Of a stretch of DNA of 57,360 nucleotides, positions 42,345 through 51,807 are shown in pieces. This stretch comes from Burkholderiaceae bacterium. Lineage in GTDB: Bacteria; Pseudomonadota; Gammaproteobacteria; Burkholderiales; Burkholderiaceae_D. Both the position numbers and the translations under genes were made by a program. The notes under the pieces were generated by a model. That model had not been told where the DNA came from, ran no database searches, and worked only from the letters and a program-made list of their open reading frames with translations. Position 1 is the first letter of the stretch. Every line of letters starts with the position of its first letter. The stretch is taken from the NCBI GenBank assembly GCA_022701635.1, contig JAKOOD010000282.1, positions 1 to 57,360 on the forward strand, read 5' to 3'.

Positions 42345-43661
42345 TCACTGTTCAGGACGCTGCGCTGCCGGCCTCGCGCGTTCGCGCGCACGGTAGGCAT
42401 GGAGTTCGGACAGACGCAGGTCCTCGGGAAGCGCGCGCCGGTGCTTGGCCCGGCCGATGCGCTGGGCGCGGTAGATGCCGGTGTGCCCCGAGAACAGGTA
42501 GCTGACGACGCAGGCGAGCGCTGCGTACGGCGCGATCTCGCCGCCGAACAGTTCGATGGCCATGACGGTAGACGCCAGCGGCACGTTGACGGCGCCGGCG
42601 AACACGGCGACGAAGCCGAGCGCGGCCAGTAGCGGGAAAGGCAGGTGCAGCAACGGCGCCAGGGCGTTGCCGAGCGTGGCGCCGATATAGAACAGCGGCG
42701 TCACTTCGCCGCCTTTGAAGCCACTGCCGAGTGAGACGACGGTAAACGCCAGTTTGCCGATCGAGTCTTCGAATCCCAGCGGCTGCTGGAACGCCTGGAC
42801 GATGACCGGAATGCCGAGACCGATATAGCGCTGTGTCCCGCTCAGCCAGACCGCCAGGGCGACGATTGCGCCGCCCAGCAGGGGGCGTGCCGGACCGTAC
42901 GGCACATGGCGCTTGGCCGTGTCGCTCAACGTGTGCGTCAGCGTCGCGAAGAGCATGCCTGCCATGCCGAACGCGATGCCGGCGACGACGACCGCAACCA
43001 GGCCGGTCGTACCGACAGCCGGTACCGCGCCGAGCACATAATGCGTGTGGTGGATACCCCACCATAGTCCCACGCGGTCGGCGACGATGGCGGCGACGAT
43101 GCAGGGCAGGATCGCGTCGTAGCGCATGCGGCCGATCGCCAGTACTTCCAGGCCGAAGATCGCGCCCGCCACGGGCGTGCCGAACACGGATGAGAAGCCG
43201 GCGCTCATGCCGGCCATGACGAGTACCCGGCGTGTATCGCGGTCCAGACGCAACATGTGGGCGATTTGGTCGGCCAGCGTGGCGCCCATCTGCACCGCCG
43301 TGCCTTCGCGACCTACCGATGCGCCGAACAGGTGCGACAGCACGGTACCGCCAAGGACCAGCGGCGCCATCCGCAGCGGGATCGTTTTCTTCGGGTCGTG
43401 GATCTCGTCGATGATCAGGTTGTTGCCGGCCTCGACATCCTTTCCGAGGCGATGATAGATCCACCCCACGGCGAACCCGGCCAGGGGGAGCAGCCAGATG
43501 ATCTGCGGTGACGCGACACGGATTTGGGTGACGCGCTCGAGTGCAAACAGGAAGAATGCGGACGCGGAGCCGGCGAGTGCGGCCGCGATGACGGAAAGCA
43601 GCAGCCACTTCGCCATGTAATGCAAAAGCTCGACTTGTTCGGGTGTGTGATCAGGTTTCAT
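42345..43661 (-). CDS. CLC-F type fluoride/proton antiporter
   Basis: 438 residues, CLC fold: GNNLIIDEIHDP in place of the chloride-type GSGIP motif, GREGTAVQMG in place of GREGP, and GSGFKGGEVTPLFYIGATLG near the third selectivity region. These replacements are the marks of the CLC-F clade, which exchanges F- for H+. The gene is directly behind a fluoride riboswitch and followed by DUF190, with crcB next, so a fluoride role is nearly certain. The ATG is at 43661. Confidence 0.92.
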   Translation of the reverse strand: MKPDHTPEQVELLHYMAKWLLLSVIAAALAGSASAFFLFALERVTQIRVASPQIIWLLPLAGFAVGWIYHRLGKDVEAGNNLIIDEIHDPKKTIPLRMAPLVLGGTVLSHLFGASVGREGTAVQMGATLADQIAHMLRLDRDTRRVLVMAGMSAGFSSVFGTPVAGAIFGLEVLAIGRMRYDAILPCIVAAIVADRVGLWWGIHHTHYVLGAVPAVGTTGLVAVVVAGIAFGMAGMLFATLTHTLSDTAKRHVPYGPARPLLGGAIVALAVWLSGTQRYIGLGIPVIVQAFQQPLGFEDSIGKLAFTVVSLGSGFKGGEVTPLFYIGATLGNALAPLLHLPFPLLAALGFVAVFAGAVNVPLASTVMAIELFGGEIAPYAALACVVSYLFSGHTGIYRAQRIGRAKHRRALPEDLRLSELHAYRARERARPAAQRPEQ

Positions 43662-43704
43662 CGGTCCAGTGAGTGAGCCCAGCTGGTCCGGATCGAGGCA
43701 TGCG

Positions 43705-43782
43705 CCTACCTTCCCGGCCGGGAAAGGTAGGCATCATCAGCTCGGGATTGAGCGGTTACGGGAGGAATGCCATCTCCAATTA
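43705..43782 (-). promoter_or_regulatory. Fluoride riboswitch (crcB motif) with expression-platform hairpin
   Basis: Read on the minus strand, GGAGATGGCATTCCTCC (43777-43761), AACCGCT (43757-43751) and CTGATGATGCCTACC (43740-43726) reproduce the crcB aptamer as known from Pseudomonas. The final CCTACC also opens a strong hairpin, CCTACC...GGTAGG (43731-43705), with CCCGGCCGGG inside; aptamer folding and this hairpin compete. No T-run follows, so control may act on translation or through a non-canonical stop. The clcF start codon lies 44 bases further on. Confidence 0.93.
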
Positions 43783-43788
43783 AAGTCA

Positions 43789-43817
43789 ATCATAGCAAGG
43801 TTTGCTTGTTCCGCCAA
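43789..43817 (-). promoter_or_regulatory. Sigma-70 promoter of the riboswitch transcript
   Basis: On the minus strand TTGGCG (43817-43812), 17-bp spacer, TATGAT (43794-43789). Transcription would begin within about ten bases of the riboswitch aptamer. Confidence 0.75.
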
Positions 43818-43914
43818 ATCATCGCGCGGCGTCCTGAGCGCAGGCGACGCCGAATTCGACCTTTTAACCTGCTGTAAAAACTTCGATCCACTCGTCTTCC
43901 CGCCATTTCCTTGT

Positions 43915-44541
43915 TTAAACGCCAATCAGGTGACCGGTTTCGTTAATGCGTTGGATGACGAACGAATCGTCCTCGAACGTGCATTCATTCACGCAGCAAG
44001 GCGTCTGCCGGAGTTGCCAATAATGACTGAGAGAAAGCCCAAGGCAATGCAACAACAGCACACGGTTGACGCTGTCGTGCCCGACCAGGACGACGGTCTG
44101 GCCGGCGTGTTTCAAAAGCACGAAATGGAGGACACTCATGACGCGTACCAACACCTGTGCGAGCGTCTCGCCGCCGGGTATCAAGGCCATGTCGGGTTTC
44201 GAAAACCACATCCGTGCCGGCCCGGGCCACAAGGACTCGACACGATCGTGCGTCAAACCTTGCCACTGGCCGTAGTCGATGTCGGCGAGCTCGCCGAGAA
44301 CGCTTGCAGGCGCGCCGGTTGCGCGCTCGATCGCCGTGCCCGTATCGATGCAACGGGATAAATTGCTGGTGTAAATGGCATCCGGCTGCCAGCCACGCGC
44401 CACGCGCCGTCCCAGCGCCTCCGCTTGGCGCCGTCCGAGTTCGGAGAGCGGGAATTCGGCGCATCCACGAAATCGCGGCGGATCGATGCCATCGACGTGG
44501 CCATGACGAACGACGACGATGCGTGTAACCAGGCGCGTCAT
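43915..44541 (-). CDS. Histidine phosphatase family protein
   Basis: 208 residues, phosphoglycerate-mutase-like fold: the catalytic VVVRHGHVDG at the N-terminus, SRCIDTGTAIE, DYGQWQGLTHD with the acid residue, and VVLVGHDSVNRVLLLHCLGL with the second His. It could be a CobC-type phosphatase, a cofactor-independent-of-BPG GpmB-like mutase or a broad phosphatase. It follows enolase by 20 bp and precedes the fluoride riboswitch, so it belongs to the fluoride gene group. Confidence 0.85.
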   Translation of the reverse strand: MTRLVTRIVVVRHGHVDGIDPPRFRGCAEFPLSELGRRQAEALGRRVARGWQPDAIYTSNLSRCIDTGTAIERATGAPASVLGELADIDYGQWQGLTHDRVESLWPGPARMWFSKPDMALIPGGETLAQVLVRVMSVLHFVLLKHAGQTVVLVGHDSVNRVLLLHCLGLSLSHYWQLRQTPCCVNECTFEDDSFVIQRINETGHLIGV

Positions 44542-44561
44542 CGGGCTAAGCTGTTTTCAAC

Positions 44562-45902
<1,341 letters not shown>

Positions 45903-45976
45903 TTACTCTATCCCAGTTCGTCCGGGGGTTGCGCGCGACCCGGCCGGGACGCAGCCGATCCGAGGAGTGAGGCGCC

Positions 45977-46699
45977 ATGCACCGACTGATTTTGATCCGC
46001 CACGGCGAGTCCGCCTATAACGCCGATAACCGCTTCACGGGGTGGACCGATGTCGACCTCACGCCGCTCGGCATGGCGCAGGCGCGGGCGGTGGGCGCGA
46101 CGCTGCGCGCGGCGGGCGTGGCGATCGACGTCGCGTTCACATCGATGCTCAAGCGCACCATCCGCTCGCAATGGATCATCTGCGAAGCAATGGACCGCAT
46201 GTGGCTGCCGATTGTGCCGGACCCGCGCTTGAACGAACGCCATTACGGTGCCCTGACGGGGCTGAACAAGGCGACGGCCGAACGGGAATACGGCGCGGCG
46301 CAGGTCGCCGCCTGGCGCCGCTCGTTTGCCGTGGCGCCTCCGCCGATGGCGCTGCAAGATGCGCGCGCGTATGCGGATGATCCGCGTAACCGCGGTGCCC
46401 GGGCAGGCGAGATCGTGCTGAGCGAAAGTCTGGAAGATGTGGTTCGGCGCGTGCGGCCGTTTTGGGAAGAGCTGGCGGCGCCGGCGCTGCGCAAGCGACG
46501 GGGCGTCGTCATCCAGGCGCACGGCAACACCATCCGCGCGCTGATCAAGCATCTGGAAGGAATGAGCGACGACGACATCGCCACGCTCGACGTGCCGAAC
46601 GCCACGCCGGTCGTCTACGAGTTCGACGCGGATATGCACGTGCGCCGTCGGTACGACATGCCGGCCGTGAGCGACGAAGGCCGGCACTCGCTGTTCTGA
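45977..46699 (+). CDS. gpmA: 2,3-bisphosphoglycerate-dependent phosphoglycerate mutase
   Basis: 240 residues close to E. coli GpmA: LIRHGESAYNADNRFTGWTD, LKRTIRSQWI, LNERHYGALTGLNKATAERE, WRRSFAVAPP, and the catalytic AHGNTIRALIKHLEGMSDD. It interconverts 3- and 2-phosphoglycerate, the step before enolase. It diverges from eno with 128 bp between. Compared with the usual GpmA the C-terminus is slightly shorter. Its place beside eno and the fluoride genes suggests supply of more glycolytic flux under fluoride. Confidence 0.9.
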   Translation: MHRLILIRHGESAYNADNRFTGWTDVDLTPLGMAQARAVGATLRAAGVAIDVAFTSMLKRTIRSQWIICEAMDRMWLPIVPDPRLNERHYGALTGLNKATAEREYGAAQVAAWRRSFAVAPPPMALQDARAYADDPRNRGARAGEIVLSESLEDVVRRVRPFWEELAAPALRKRRGVVIQAHGNTIRALIKHLEGMSDDDIATLDVPNATPVVYEFDADMHVRRRYDMPAVSDEGRHSLF

Positions 46700-46724
46700 T
46701 CGGGCCGGCGGCCGAGCCGTGTTT

Positions 46725-48140
46725 CTAGCGCACGCTTGCCAGGACGGCTTTGGCCGGGTCGGCCGGCGCATCGCCTTCCATCACCAGGATGCGGCTGGCG
46801 CCGGGATCCTTGGCCGACAGGGCGCTCGCAACCTCGCGCATCGGGCCGATGGCGGTGCCGTTTGCCATGCCCTTCGGATTGGTCTTGAAGCGCGCCACCG
46901 GCATCGCCTGACCGCTCGCGTATACCGAATACACGGTGTCCGGCTTCAGGGAAAACAACGACACCTCCAGCGCATCGGTCAGCCCCAGGTTGCGCGCCAC
47001 CACGAAGCCGGTGGCGCCGCCGCCGGCCGGGCGCAGTGCAATGTTGACGGGCTCGGCGTTGGCGCGCGGCACCAGGTTGGTCGTGCCGGCGCCGGCCGGC
47101 ACCGCGTGCGAGACGTAGACCAGCGCCTGCGGCGCCTGGCCCACCGGCGCGTGCGCCACCACCTTGTTGGCGGCGGTGTCGATGACGTCCACGCCGTCGC
47201 CGTTTTCCAGGCCGACGTAGACGCGGCTGTCGTCGTCGGAACGCCAGACGCCGTGCGGCAGGGCGCCGGTGGGAATGGTCGCCACCAGCGCCGGCGCGTC
47301 GCCGGTGCTGTACACCTTGACCACGTTCTCGCCGCCGACCGTCACATAGGCGCGCACGCCGGCCGGGGTGCGCGCGAACGCCAGGTGGTTCGTGATCAGG
47401 CCGGTGTCGATCACGCCCTTCACCGATTGCGTCGCGACGTCGATTCGGGTGACCTTGCCCACGTCCTTGTGCGTCATCCACACTTCCTTGAAGTCCGGCG
47501 AGAATTGCAGGAAGGGCGAGAACGGGCTGGTCACGGGGATGTGCTTGACGACCTGGTGCGATTTGACGTCGACGACATCGACCACCGGGTTGAAGCTCGA
47601 GACGACGAAGGCCAGCCTGCCGTCCGGGTGGAACATCACCATGCCAGGCCCGCCGGTGGTCTGGATGCGACGCGTTTCCTTGAAGGTGGCCGGGTCGATG
47701 ACGGAAATATAGTCTTCGCCTCGCACCACCACCCAGACCTCGCGTCCGTCCGCCGTGAAGAAGCCTTCGTGCGGCGAGCGGCCGATGTAGGTGACGCCCT
47801 TGACCTTGTTCGTGGCGGTGTCGATGAAGGTGACGGAATTGGAACCGTTGGCGATCGCGATCAGCGTCTTGTGGTCCGGCGAGAAGCCCAGGCCGTGCAC
47901 GTTGACCTCGCCCTTGTACAGCGGCGAGAGCACGTCCGGGCGCAGGTTGCCCAGACGGATCTGGCCCAGCAGGGTGTTGGTGGACGGGTCGATCACCGAG
48001 ACCGTGTTGCTGTTCTGGTCGGCGGTGTAGACGCGGTCCTGGGCGCTTGGGAGGGCGTGGGCGGGGGTGAGGGCGCCGGCCAGTACGATGGCGAGTGCGG
48101 CGGCACGGATGGTGGTGCCGGCAAATTTAGTGCGTTGCAT
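46725..48140 (-). CDS. Secreted YVTN-type beta-propeller protein
   Basis: 471 residues with a signal peptide (AAALAIVLAGALTPAHA) and repeated blades such as VYTADQNSNTVSVIDPSTNT, FIDTATNKVKGVTYIGRSPH, VVDVKSHQVVKHIPV and GDGVDVIDTAANKVVAH. Such YncE-like propellers bind ligands or metals in the periplasm. The last 100 residues form a separate domain. ATG 48140 lies inside the end of the DUF305 gene (14-bp overlap), so it is the last gene of the ECF sigma operon. Confidence 0.85.
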   Translation of the reverse strand: MQRTKFAGTTIRAAALAIVLAGALTPAHALPSAQDRVYTADQNSNTVSVIDPSTNTLLGQIRLGNLRPDVLSPLYKGEVNVHGLGFSPDHKTLIAIANGSNSVTFIDTATNKVKGVTYIGRSPHEGFFTADGREVWVVVRGEDYISVIDPATFKETRRIQTTGGPGMVMFHPDGRLAFVVSSFNPVVDVVDVKSHQVVKHIPVTSPFSPFLQFSPDFKEVWMTHKDVGKVTRIDVATQSVKGVIDTGLITNHLAFARTPAGVRAYVTVGGENVVKVYSTGDAPALVATIPTGALPHGVWRSDDDSRVYVGLENGDGVDVIDTAANKVVAHAPVGQAPQALVYVSHAVPAGAGTTNLVPRANAEPVNIALRPAGGGATGFVVARNLGLTDALEVSLFSLKPDTVYSVYASGQAMPVARFKTNPKGMANGTAIGPMREVASALSAKDPGASRILVMEGDAPADPAKAVLASVR

Positions 48141-48570
48141 GGACTTCCTTATCGGTATGGGTGGTCGTGCCGGCGTCGTGGCGTTGCAGCCAGGCCCGCA
48201 TGACATTGATTTCATTTTGTTGCTCAGCGATGATGCCTTGCGCCAGGTTGCGCAATTCCGGATCGGTGCCGTGCACCAGGATGGCCTTGGCCATGTCGAT
48301 CGCGCCCTGGTGATGCGGGATCATCATCGTGACGAAGTCGTGGCCAGGGTCCCCGTTCATCGGCGCACGGCGCATGTCGTCGTCCATCACGGCCATGGCG
48401 TCGTCGGCCAGGGCCGCGTACGGCTTGGCGCTGCTGGCGACGAAGGCGGGCGGGGCGGCGCTTGCGATCGTGCTCGCATGCGCGTGCATGTGTGCGGGCA
48501 TGAACGGCATGTCCTGGGCGGCGCAGGCGCCGGCCCACAGGCAGGCGGCAAGCAAATACATTGGTTTCAA
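48127..48570 (-). CDS. DUF305 secreted protein
   Basis: 147 residues, signal peptide MKPMYLLAACLWAGACA, then a histidine-rich segment and the DUF305 core: FVTMMIPHHQGAIDMAKAIL and AQGIIAEQQNEINVMRAWL. DUF305 proteins are periplasmic, ferritin-like helical bundles often linked with copper. A TTG start at 48570 is chosen because GGAGG lies seven bases upstream and it overlaps the anti-sigma stop as TTGA; ATG 48561 is the alternative. Confidence 0.82.
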   Translation of the reverse strand: MKPMYLLAACLWAGACAAQDMPFMPAHMHAHASTIASAAPPAFVASSAKPYAALADDAMAVMDDDMRRAPMNGDPGHDFVTMMIPHHQGAIDMAKAILVHGTDPELRNLAQGIIAEQQNEINVMRAWLQRHDAGTTTHTDKEVHATH

Positions 48571-49388
48571 ACGGGTCCCTCCAGTTGTTCGTAGACGGCG
48601 GTCGCGACGCGCGCGAGTTCGCCCTTGTCGATGCCGGCCGACAGCGCATAGCCGAATTTGCCGTCGATCCAGTAAAACACGTTGACCGGGCCTTCCTTGG
48701 CGAACCGGAAGCCCGTGTCCTTGTTCTGCGCCTGCTCGGTCGAGACGTACAACGTCAGGCGCTGGCCGGCGCCGTCGTGGTACATGAATTGCGCCACCGG
48801 CCCGCTGGCGCCGGGCAGCAGGCGCCCCCCGATCAGTTCGTAGCCGAGCTTGCCGAGGTGCGGTGGATGGATTTTGCTGCCCAGGCGCTTGGACAGCCAT
48901 GCCACCAGCTGGTCTTCCTGGTCGGCGCCGACTTCCACCGGGCGCCGCACGTCCGGGCTGTAGACCACGTGGGCGATGGCAGCCTGGTGTGCCAGGCCCG
49001 AGAATGCCGGCTGGGGGAAGGGCGCGCCCGCCTCGATCGACGCCAGACGATGATCGCGTTCGGCGGCGCCGCGCAGGCTCCAGCCGCCGCCGCCGCCGAG
49101 CAGCGCCAGCGCCAGGCCGGCGGCCAGCGCCTGCCAGGGCCAATGCCGTACGTCGCGCAGGCCGGGGCGGGCGCGCAGCGGCGCGGCCAGGCGCGCCGGC
49201 AGCGGTTCGTCGAGCACGGGGTCGAACAGCGCGTGCAGCGCGTCGTTCTGACCGATCCACGCCCGCACGCGCGCGGCGTCGTCCGGGCGCGCGGCCAAGT
49301 AGGCGTCGACCTCGGCACGCCGGGCCGGCGCCAGGCGACCGTCGGCGTAGGCGTGCAGATCGGCTTCGGTGATCGGTAGGATGCTCAT
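48567..49388 (-). CDS. Anti-sigma factor (zinc-free, membrane anchored)
   Basis: 273 residues. ITEADLHAYADGRLAPARRA at the N-terminus is the usual anti-sigma opening; one membrane helix (WQALAAGLALALLGGGGGWS) follows at about residue 90, then a periplasmic domain with PQPAFSGLAHQAAIAHVVYS and VEVGADQEDQLVAWLSKRLG. This RskA/ChrR-unrelated group pairs with ECF sigma factors and binds them until a periplasmic signal arrives. It overlaps the sigma gene stop by ATGA. Confidence 0.85.
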   Translation of the reverse strand: MSILPITEADLHAYADGRLAPARRAEVDAYLAARPDDAARVRAWIGQNDALHALFDPVLDEPLPARLAAPLRARPGLRDVRHWPWQALAAGLALALLGGGGGWSLRGAAERDHRLASIEAGAPFPQPAFSGLAHQAAIAHVVYSPDVRRPVEVGADQEDQLVAWLSKRLGSKIHPPHLGKLGYELIGGRLLPGASGPVAQFMYHDGAGQRLTLYVSTEQAQNKDTGFRFAKEGPVNVFYWIDGKFGYALSAGIDKGELARVATAVYEQLEGPV

Positions 49389-49903
49389 TTCACGACTCTC
49401 AATGGAACGACGGGCGCGCGGCCGTCCATCAACGCGCGCAATTTCTCGCGCGCGCGAGACAGGCGCGACATCACGGTGCCGACCGGGACGCCGAGCAGGC
49501 GCGCCACGTCTTCGTAGCGCATGTCCTCGAGCCCGACCAGCAGCAGGATTTCGCGCTGCTCTTCGGGCAGCAGGCGCAGCGCGGCGTCCAGGTCGCGCAG
49601 TTCGAGGCCGGCGCTCACGTGTTCCTGCGCGGCCGGCAACGGCGTGTCGTCGTCCAGCGGTTCGGTGTCCAGGGCGCCGCGCCGGGCCTGGTCGACGCGC
49701 AGGTTGTGCATGATCGAGAACAGCCAGGCGCGCATATCGCTGCCGCGCCGCCAGCCGGACAGGGCGGTCCAGCCGCGTTCGACCGTATCCTGCACCAGGT
49801 CGTCGGCGGCGGCGCGATCGCCGACCAACGCGCGGGCATAGCGCCGCAGGCGCGGCAGGCAGGCCAGCAGGTGGTCGGCGGGATCGTCCGGCACGAAGGA
49901 CAT
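49385..49903 (-). CDS. ECF sigma factor (sigma-70 family)
   Basis: 172 residues with region 2 (ALVGDRAAADDLVQDTVERG, then MRAWLFSIMHNLRVDQAR) and region 4 (LPEEQREILLLVGLEDMRYE, then VGTVMSRLSRAREKLRAL). It directs transcription of stress or metal-response genes, probably including its own operon: SnoaL-like gene, sigma, anti-sigma, DUF305, propeller. It starts 12 bp behind the SnoaL-like gene. Confidence 0.93.
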   Translation of the reverse strand: MSFVPDDPADHLLACLPRLRRYARALVGDRAAADDLVQDTVERGWTALSGWRRGSDMRAWLFSIMHNLRVDQARRGALDTEPLDDDTPLPAAQEHVSAGLELRDLDAALRLLPEEQREILLLVGLEDMRYEDVARLLGVPVGTVMSRLSRAREKLRALMDGRAPVVPLRVVK

Positions 49904-49915
49904 CGGCGCGCCGGC

Positions 49916-50347
49916 TCAGTAGCCGCCGGCCGCCAGTTTAGGGTCGACCTGCCAGGTTTCGTTCACCAGCTTGCCGTCGCGGTAGGTCAGTACGTATCGC
50001 ACCTTGACTTGGACCTTGGCGTCGAATTGCACGGCAGCCGTCACGGTAGCGCCTTTCGGATTAGCCGACTCGCTCGCGTTCAGGACGGTAACGCGCGCAG
50101 GGCCGGCGGCGGCATTGAATTTGTCCCATACCGCGCCGATGGATGCAGTCCCGTCGTAGCTGCCGTCGAGCGGCCCGCCCACCCAGATCAGCCGCGCGTT
50201 GTCGGCATAATCGCGCAGGATGGCAGCGCGGTCCGCGGCGCCGATTGCGGTGAAATGCGCTTGCGCGGCGTCCAGCGCCGGGCCGGCCATGGCATGTGCG
50301 GCGGTGCCTGTACAGGCGATTGCGAAGATGATGTGCTTGATGGTCAT
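49916..50347 (-). CDS. SnoaL-like (NTF2-fold) secreted protein
   Basis: 143 residues with a signal peptide (IIFAIACTGTAAHAMA). The body has the SnoaL pattern: AAQAHFTAIGAADRAAILRD, YADNARLIWVGGPLDGSYDG and KVRYVLTYRDGKLVNETWQV. It is likely a periplasmic ligand-binding or enzymatic small barrel. It is the first gene of the ECF operon. Confidence 0.75.
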   Translation of the reverse strand: MTIKHIIFAIACTGTAAHAMAGPALDAAQAHFTAIGAADRAAILRDYADNARLIWVGGPLDGSYDGTASIGAVWDKFNAAAGPARVTVLNASESANPKGATVTAAVQFDAKVQVKVRYVLTYRDGKLVNETWQVDPKLAAGGY

Positions 50348-50579
50348 ATGGGCTTCCAGTCAGAATATCGCTAAAAAAGGCCGCGAGAAACATGTTCTCG
50401 TATGGATAAACGAGTCCGGTCGTGTTTTTATTCCGTTCTCGCGCAACTTTTTTTCGTATATTGCCGATGCAGGCGTGGAACGAAGCAGCTTAGCTCACGC
50501 TCTGCGCTGGCGTGCGCCGATGCAGCGTCCGGCTGACGCGATAGCCGATAATTTCATCTTGATCCTCGTGCCGATCTGT

Positions 50580-50790
50580 TTACGATGCCGCTGCGATTAG
50601 GGACCTGCTCATAATCGATACCTTCATCACGGACAAGACCGGCATGCTCACCGTGGGCAGCCCAACGTCTCATTCGGGTATGGCTGCCCCCGATGGCAGC
50701 GCGCAGGACGTACCGCGCATCGCGGCCAGCGTTACCGGAATAGCGAGCATCCGCTGGCCCACGCGATCGTCGTCGCGACATGAAAACGTG
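50580..50790 (+). pseudogene. P-type (P1B) metal ATPase fragment with frameshift
   Basis: One frame reads DAAAIRDLLIIDTFITDKTG and continues MLTVGSPT: the phosphorylation loop DKTGTLT of P-type ATPases with Thr to Met. About 75 bases later a different frame reads RIAASV and then SEHPLAHAIV (50742-50771), the HP-motif region of heavy-metal ATPases. The rest of the gene is missing on both sides. It is the remnant of a copper or other metal exporter. Confidence 0.72.
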
Positions 50791-51007
50791 GCTCGACGCT
50801 GTAAAAGCCGGCTCGCTTTGAATCATCCAGCGGCGATGGCGCGCGGATTTGTGGAAGACAGCTGTAAGGGCCGGCTATCCAGCGTGAATCAGCGACGACT
50901 ACTCGGACGCTTCACATCTGTTCGCCGGGAGGCGACGTTGACGCTAGCCAAGCGGCGAGTACGACAAACGCCAGCAGTACGACAGCTTCTACCCAAAGAA
51001 TACGCTT

Positions 51008-51242
51008 GGAACGCGCTGGGAACCAGGAGCGCTGCACGGTAGCGCACCACCCCGGCGCGCAACCCGAGGATGGCGCCCAGCGCCGCCGCCATCCCTACGG
51101 CCATCAGCCTGATCGGGCCGGATTGTGCGACGCTTATGTAGCTTCCGAACACGAGCAATGGAACTGCAAATATGCCTCCGCCGGCGCCTATGAGCGACAG
51201 GATCATGCCGACTGCCAGGCCGAGCGACAACGGAATCAACAT
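51008..51242 (-). pseudogene. TSUP (TauE/SafE) permease N-terminal fragment
   Basis: MLIPLSLGLAVGMILSLIGA and GGGIFAVPLLVFG match the N-terminal repeat of TSUP sulfite/organosulfonate permeases, continuing to GLRAGVVRYRAALLV. After about residue 77 the frame turns into unrelated basic sequence and the second half of the permease is absent. It is a truncated relic. Confidence 0.7.
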
Positions 51243-51710
51243 AATGACGCCTCAGGCCGCGCGCAGCCTGGAATATTTATATAAATAAATAGATTGTTTG
51301 TGCTTGAAGAGGATGAGAACGACAGGAAGGCCATCGGACGGCGCCGTCAACCACCGCGCCGCTCGTGATCCCTAAGCCCGGCGCAATCAAGTGCTGATGC
51401 TCTGCATTCATTTCGTCCAAGTGCCTTGACACGAGCCGCGCTCCGTCGCCGGCAATGGAGATGTAGATGCCACGTCGAAAACGCGCCAGTTCCATGTCCT
51501 TACTAAGGCCGATCAGCGAAAGGCTGGGTGGATGAACGGGGAGGGGGCACTTCGGGCGTCATTCGGGACGAAGAATGACAGGTTATGCCGTAAAGCCTCT
51601 TTCGATCGGCTTTCAAGGGGGGGCCGGCTTGTCGAGTGAAAGTTGTCGCAGCTTTAGCCGGCATTACGGAAGAGTGACGAGACCGCGTAAGACAGGCGCC
51701 CCAAATATCT
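51243..51710. other. Stretch without recognised genes, upstream of the KfrA-like gene
   Basis: Short frames are present on the minus strand (51277-51495, 51503-51715) but no family, ribosome site or codon bias supports them. The stretch separates gene fragments from the regulated KfrA-like gene. Confidence 0.35.
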
Positions 51711-51732
51711 GACATTATAGAAGTAATGTCAT
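51711..51732. promoter_or_regulatory. TGACATTA-N6-TAATGTCA palindrome in the kfrA-like promoter
   Basis: TGACATTA (51711-51718), TAGAAG, TAATGTCA (51725-51732), exact 8-bp arms. It lies 75 bp upstream of the KfrA-like start. It may be an autoregulatory operator; it also has the 11-6-11 layout of a tyrosine-recombinase core site. Confidence 0.65.
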
Positions 51733-51764
51733 ATTTTCTAGGTGGGTGTCAGGTTTTTTGACGT

Positions 51765-51776
51765 ATTACGTAATAA
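51765..51776. promoter_or_regulatory. Second palindrome in the kfrA-like promoter
   Basis: TATTACGTAATA (51765-51776) is a perfect 12-bp palindrome 31 bp upstream of the start codon, close to where a -10 box would be. Confidence 0.5.
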
Positions 51777-51807
51777 TATAGGAAGAAACGATGCCGGAGG
51801 CTATCCG

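Noticed and set aside
46719-48203. 494-codon + strand frame opposite the beta-propeller gene, and 54742-56670 opposite the TonB receptor
   Set aside because: Both are antisense frames; His/Arg/Val-rich low-complexity products without family matches.
51277-51715. Two short minus-strand frames (72 and 70 codons) upstream of the KfrA-like gene
   Set aside because: No ribosome site, no recognisable domain, and codon use is unlike the neighbours.
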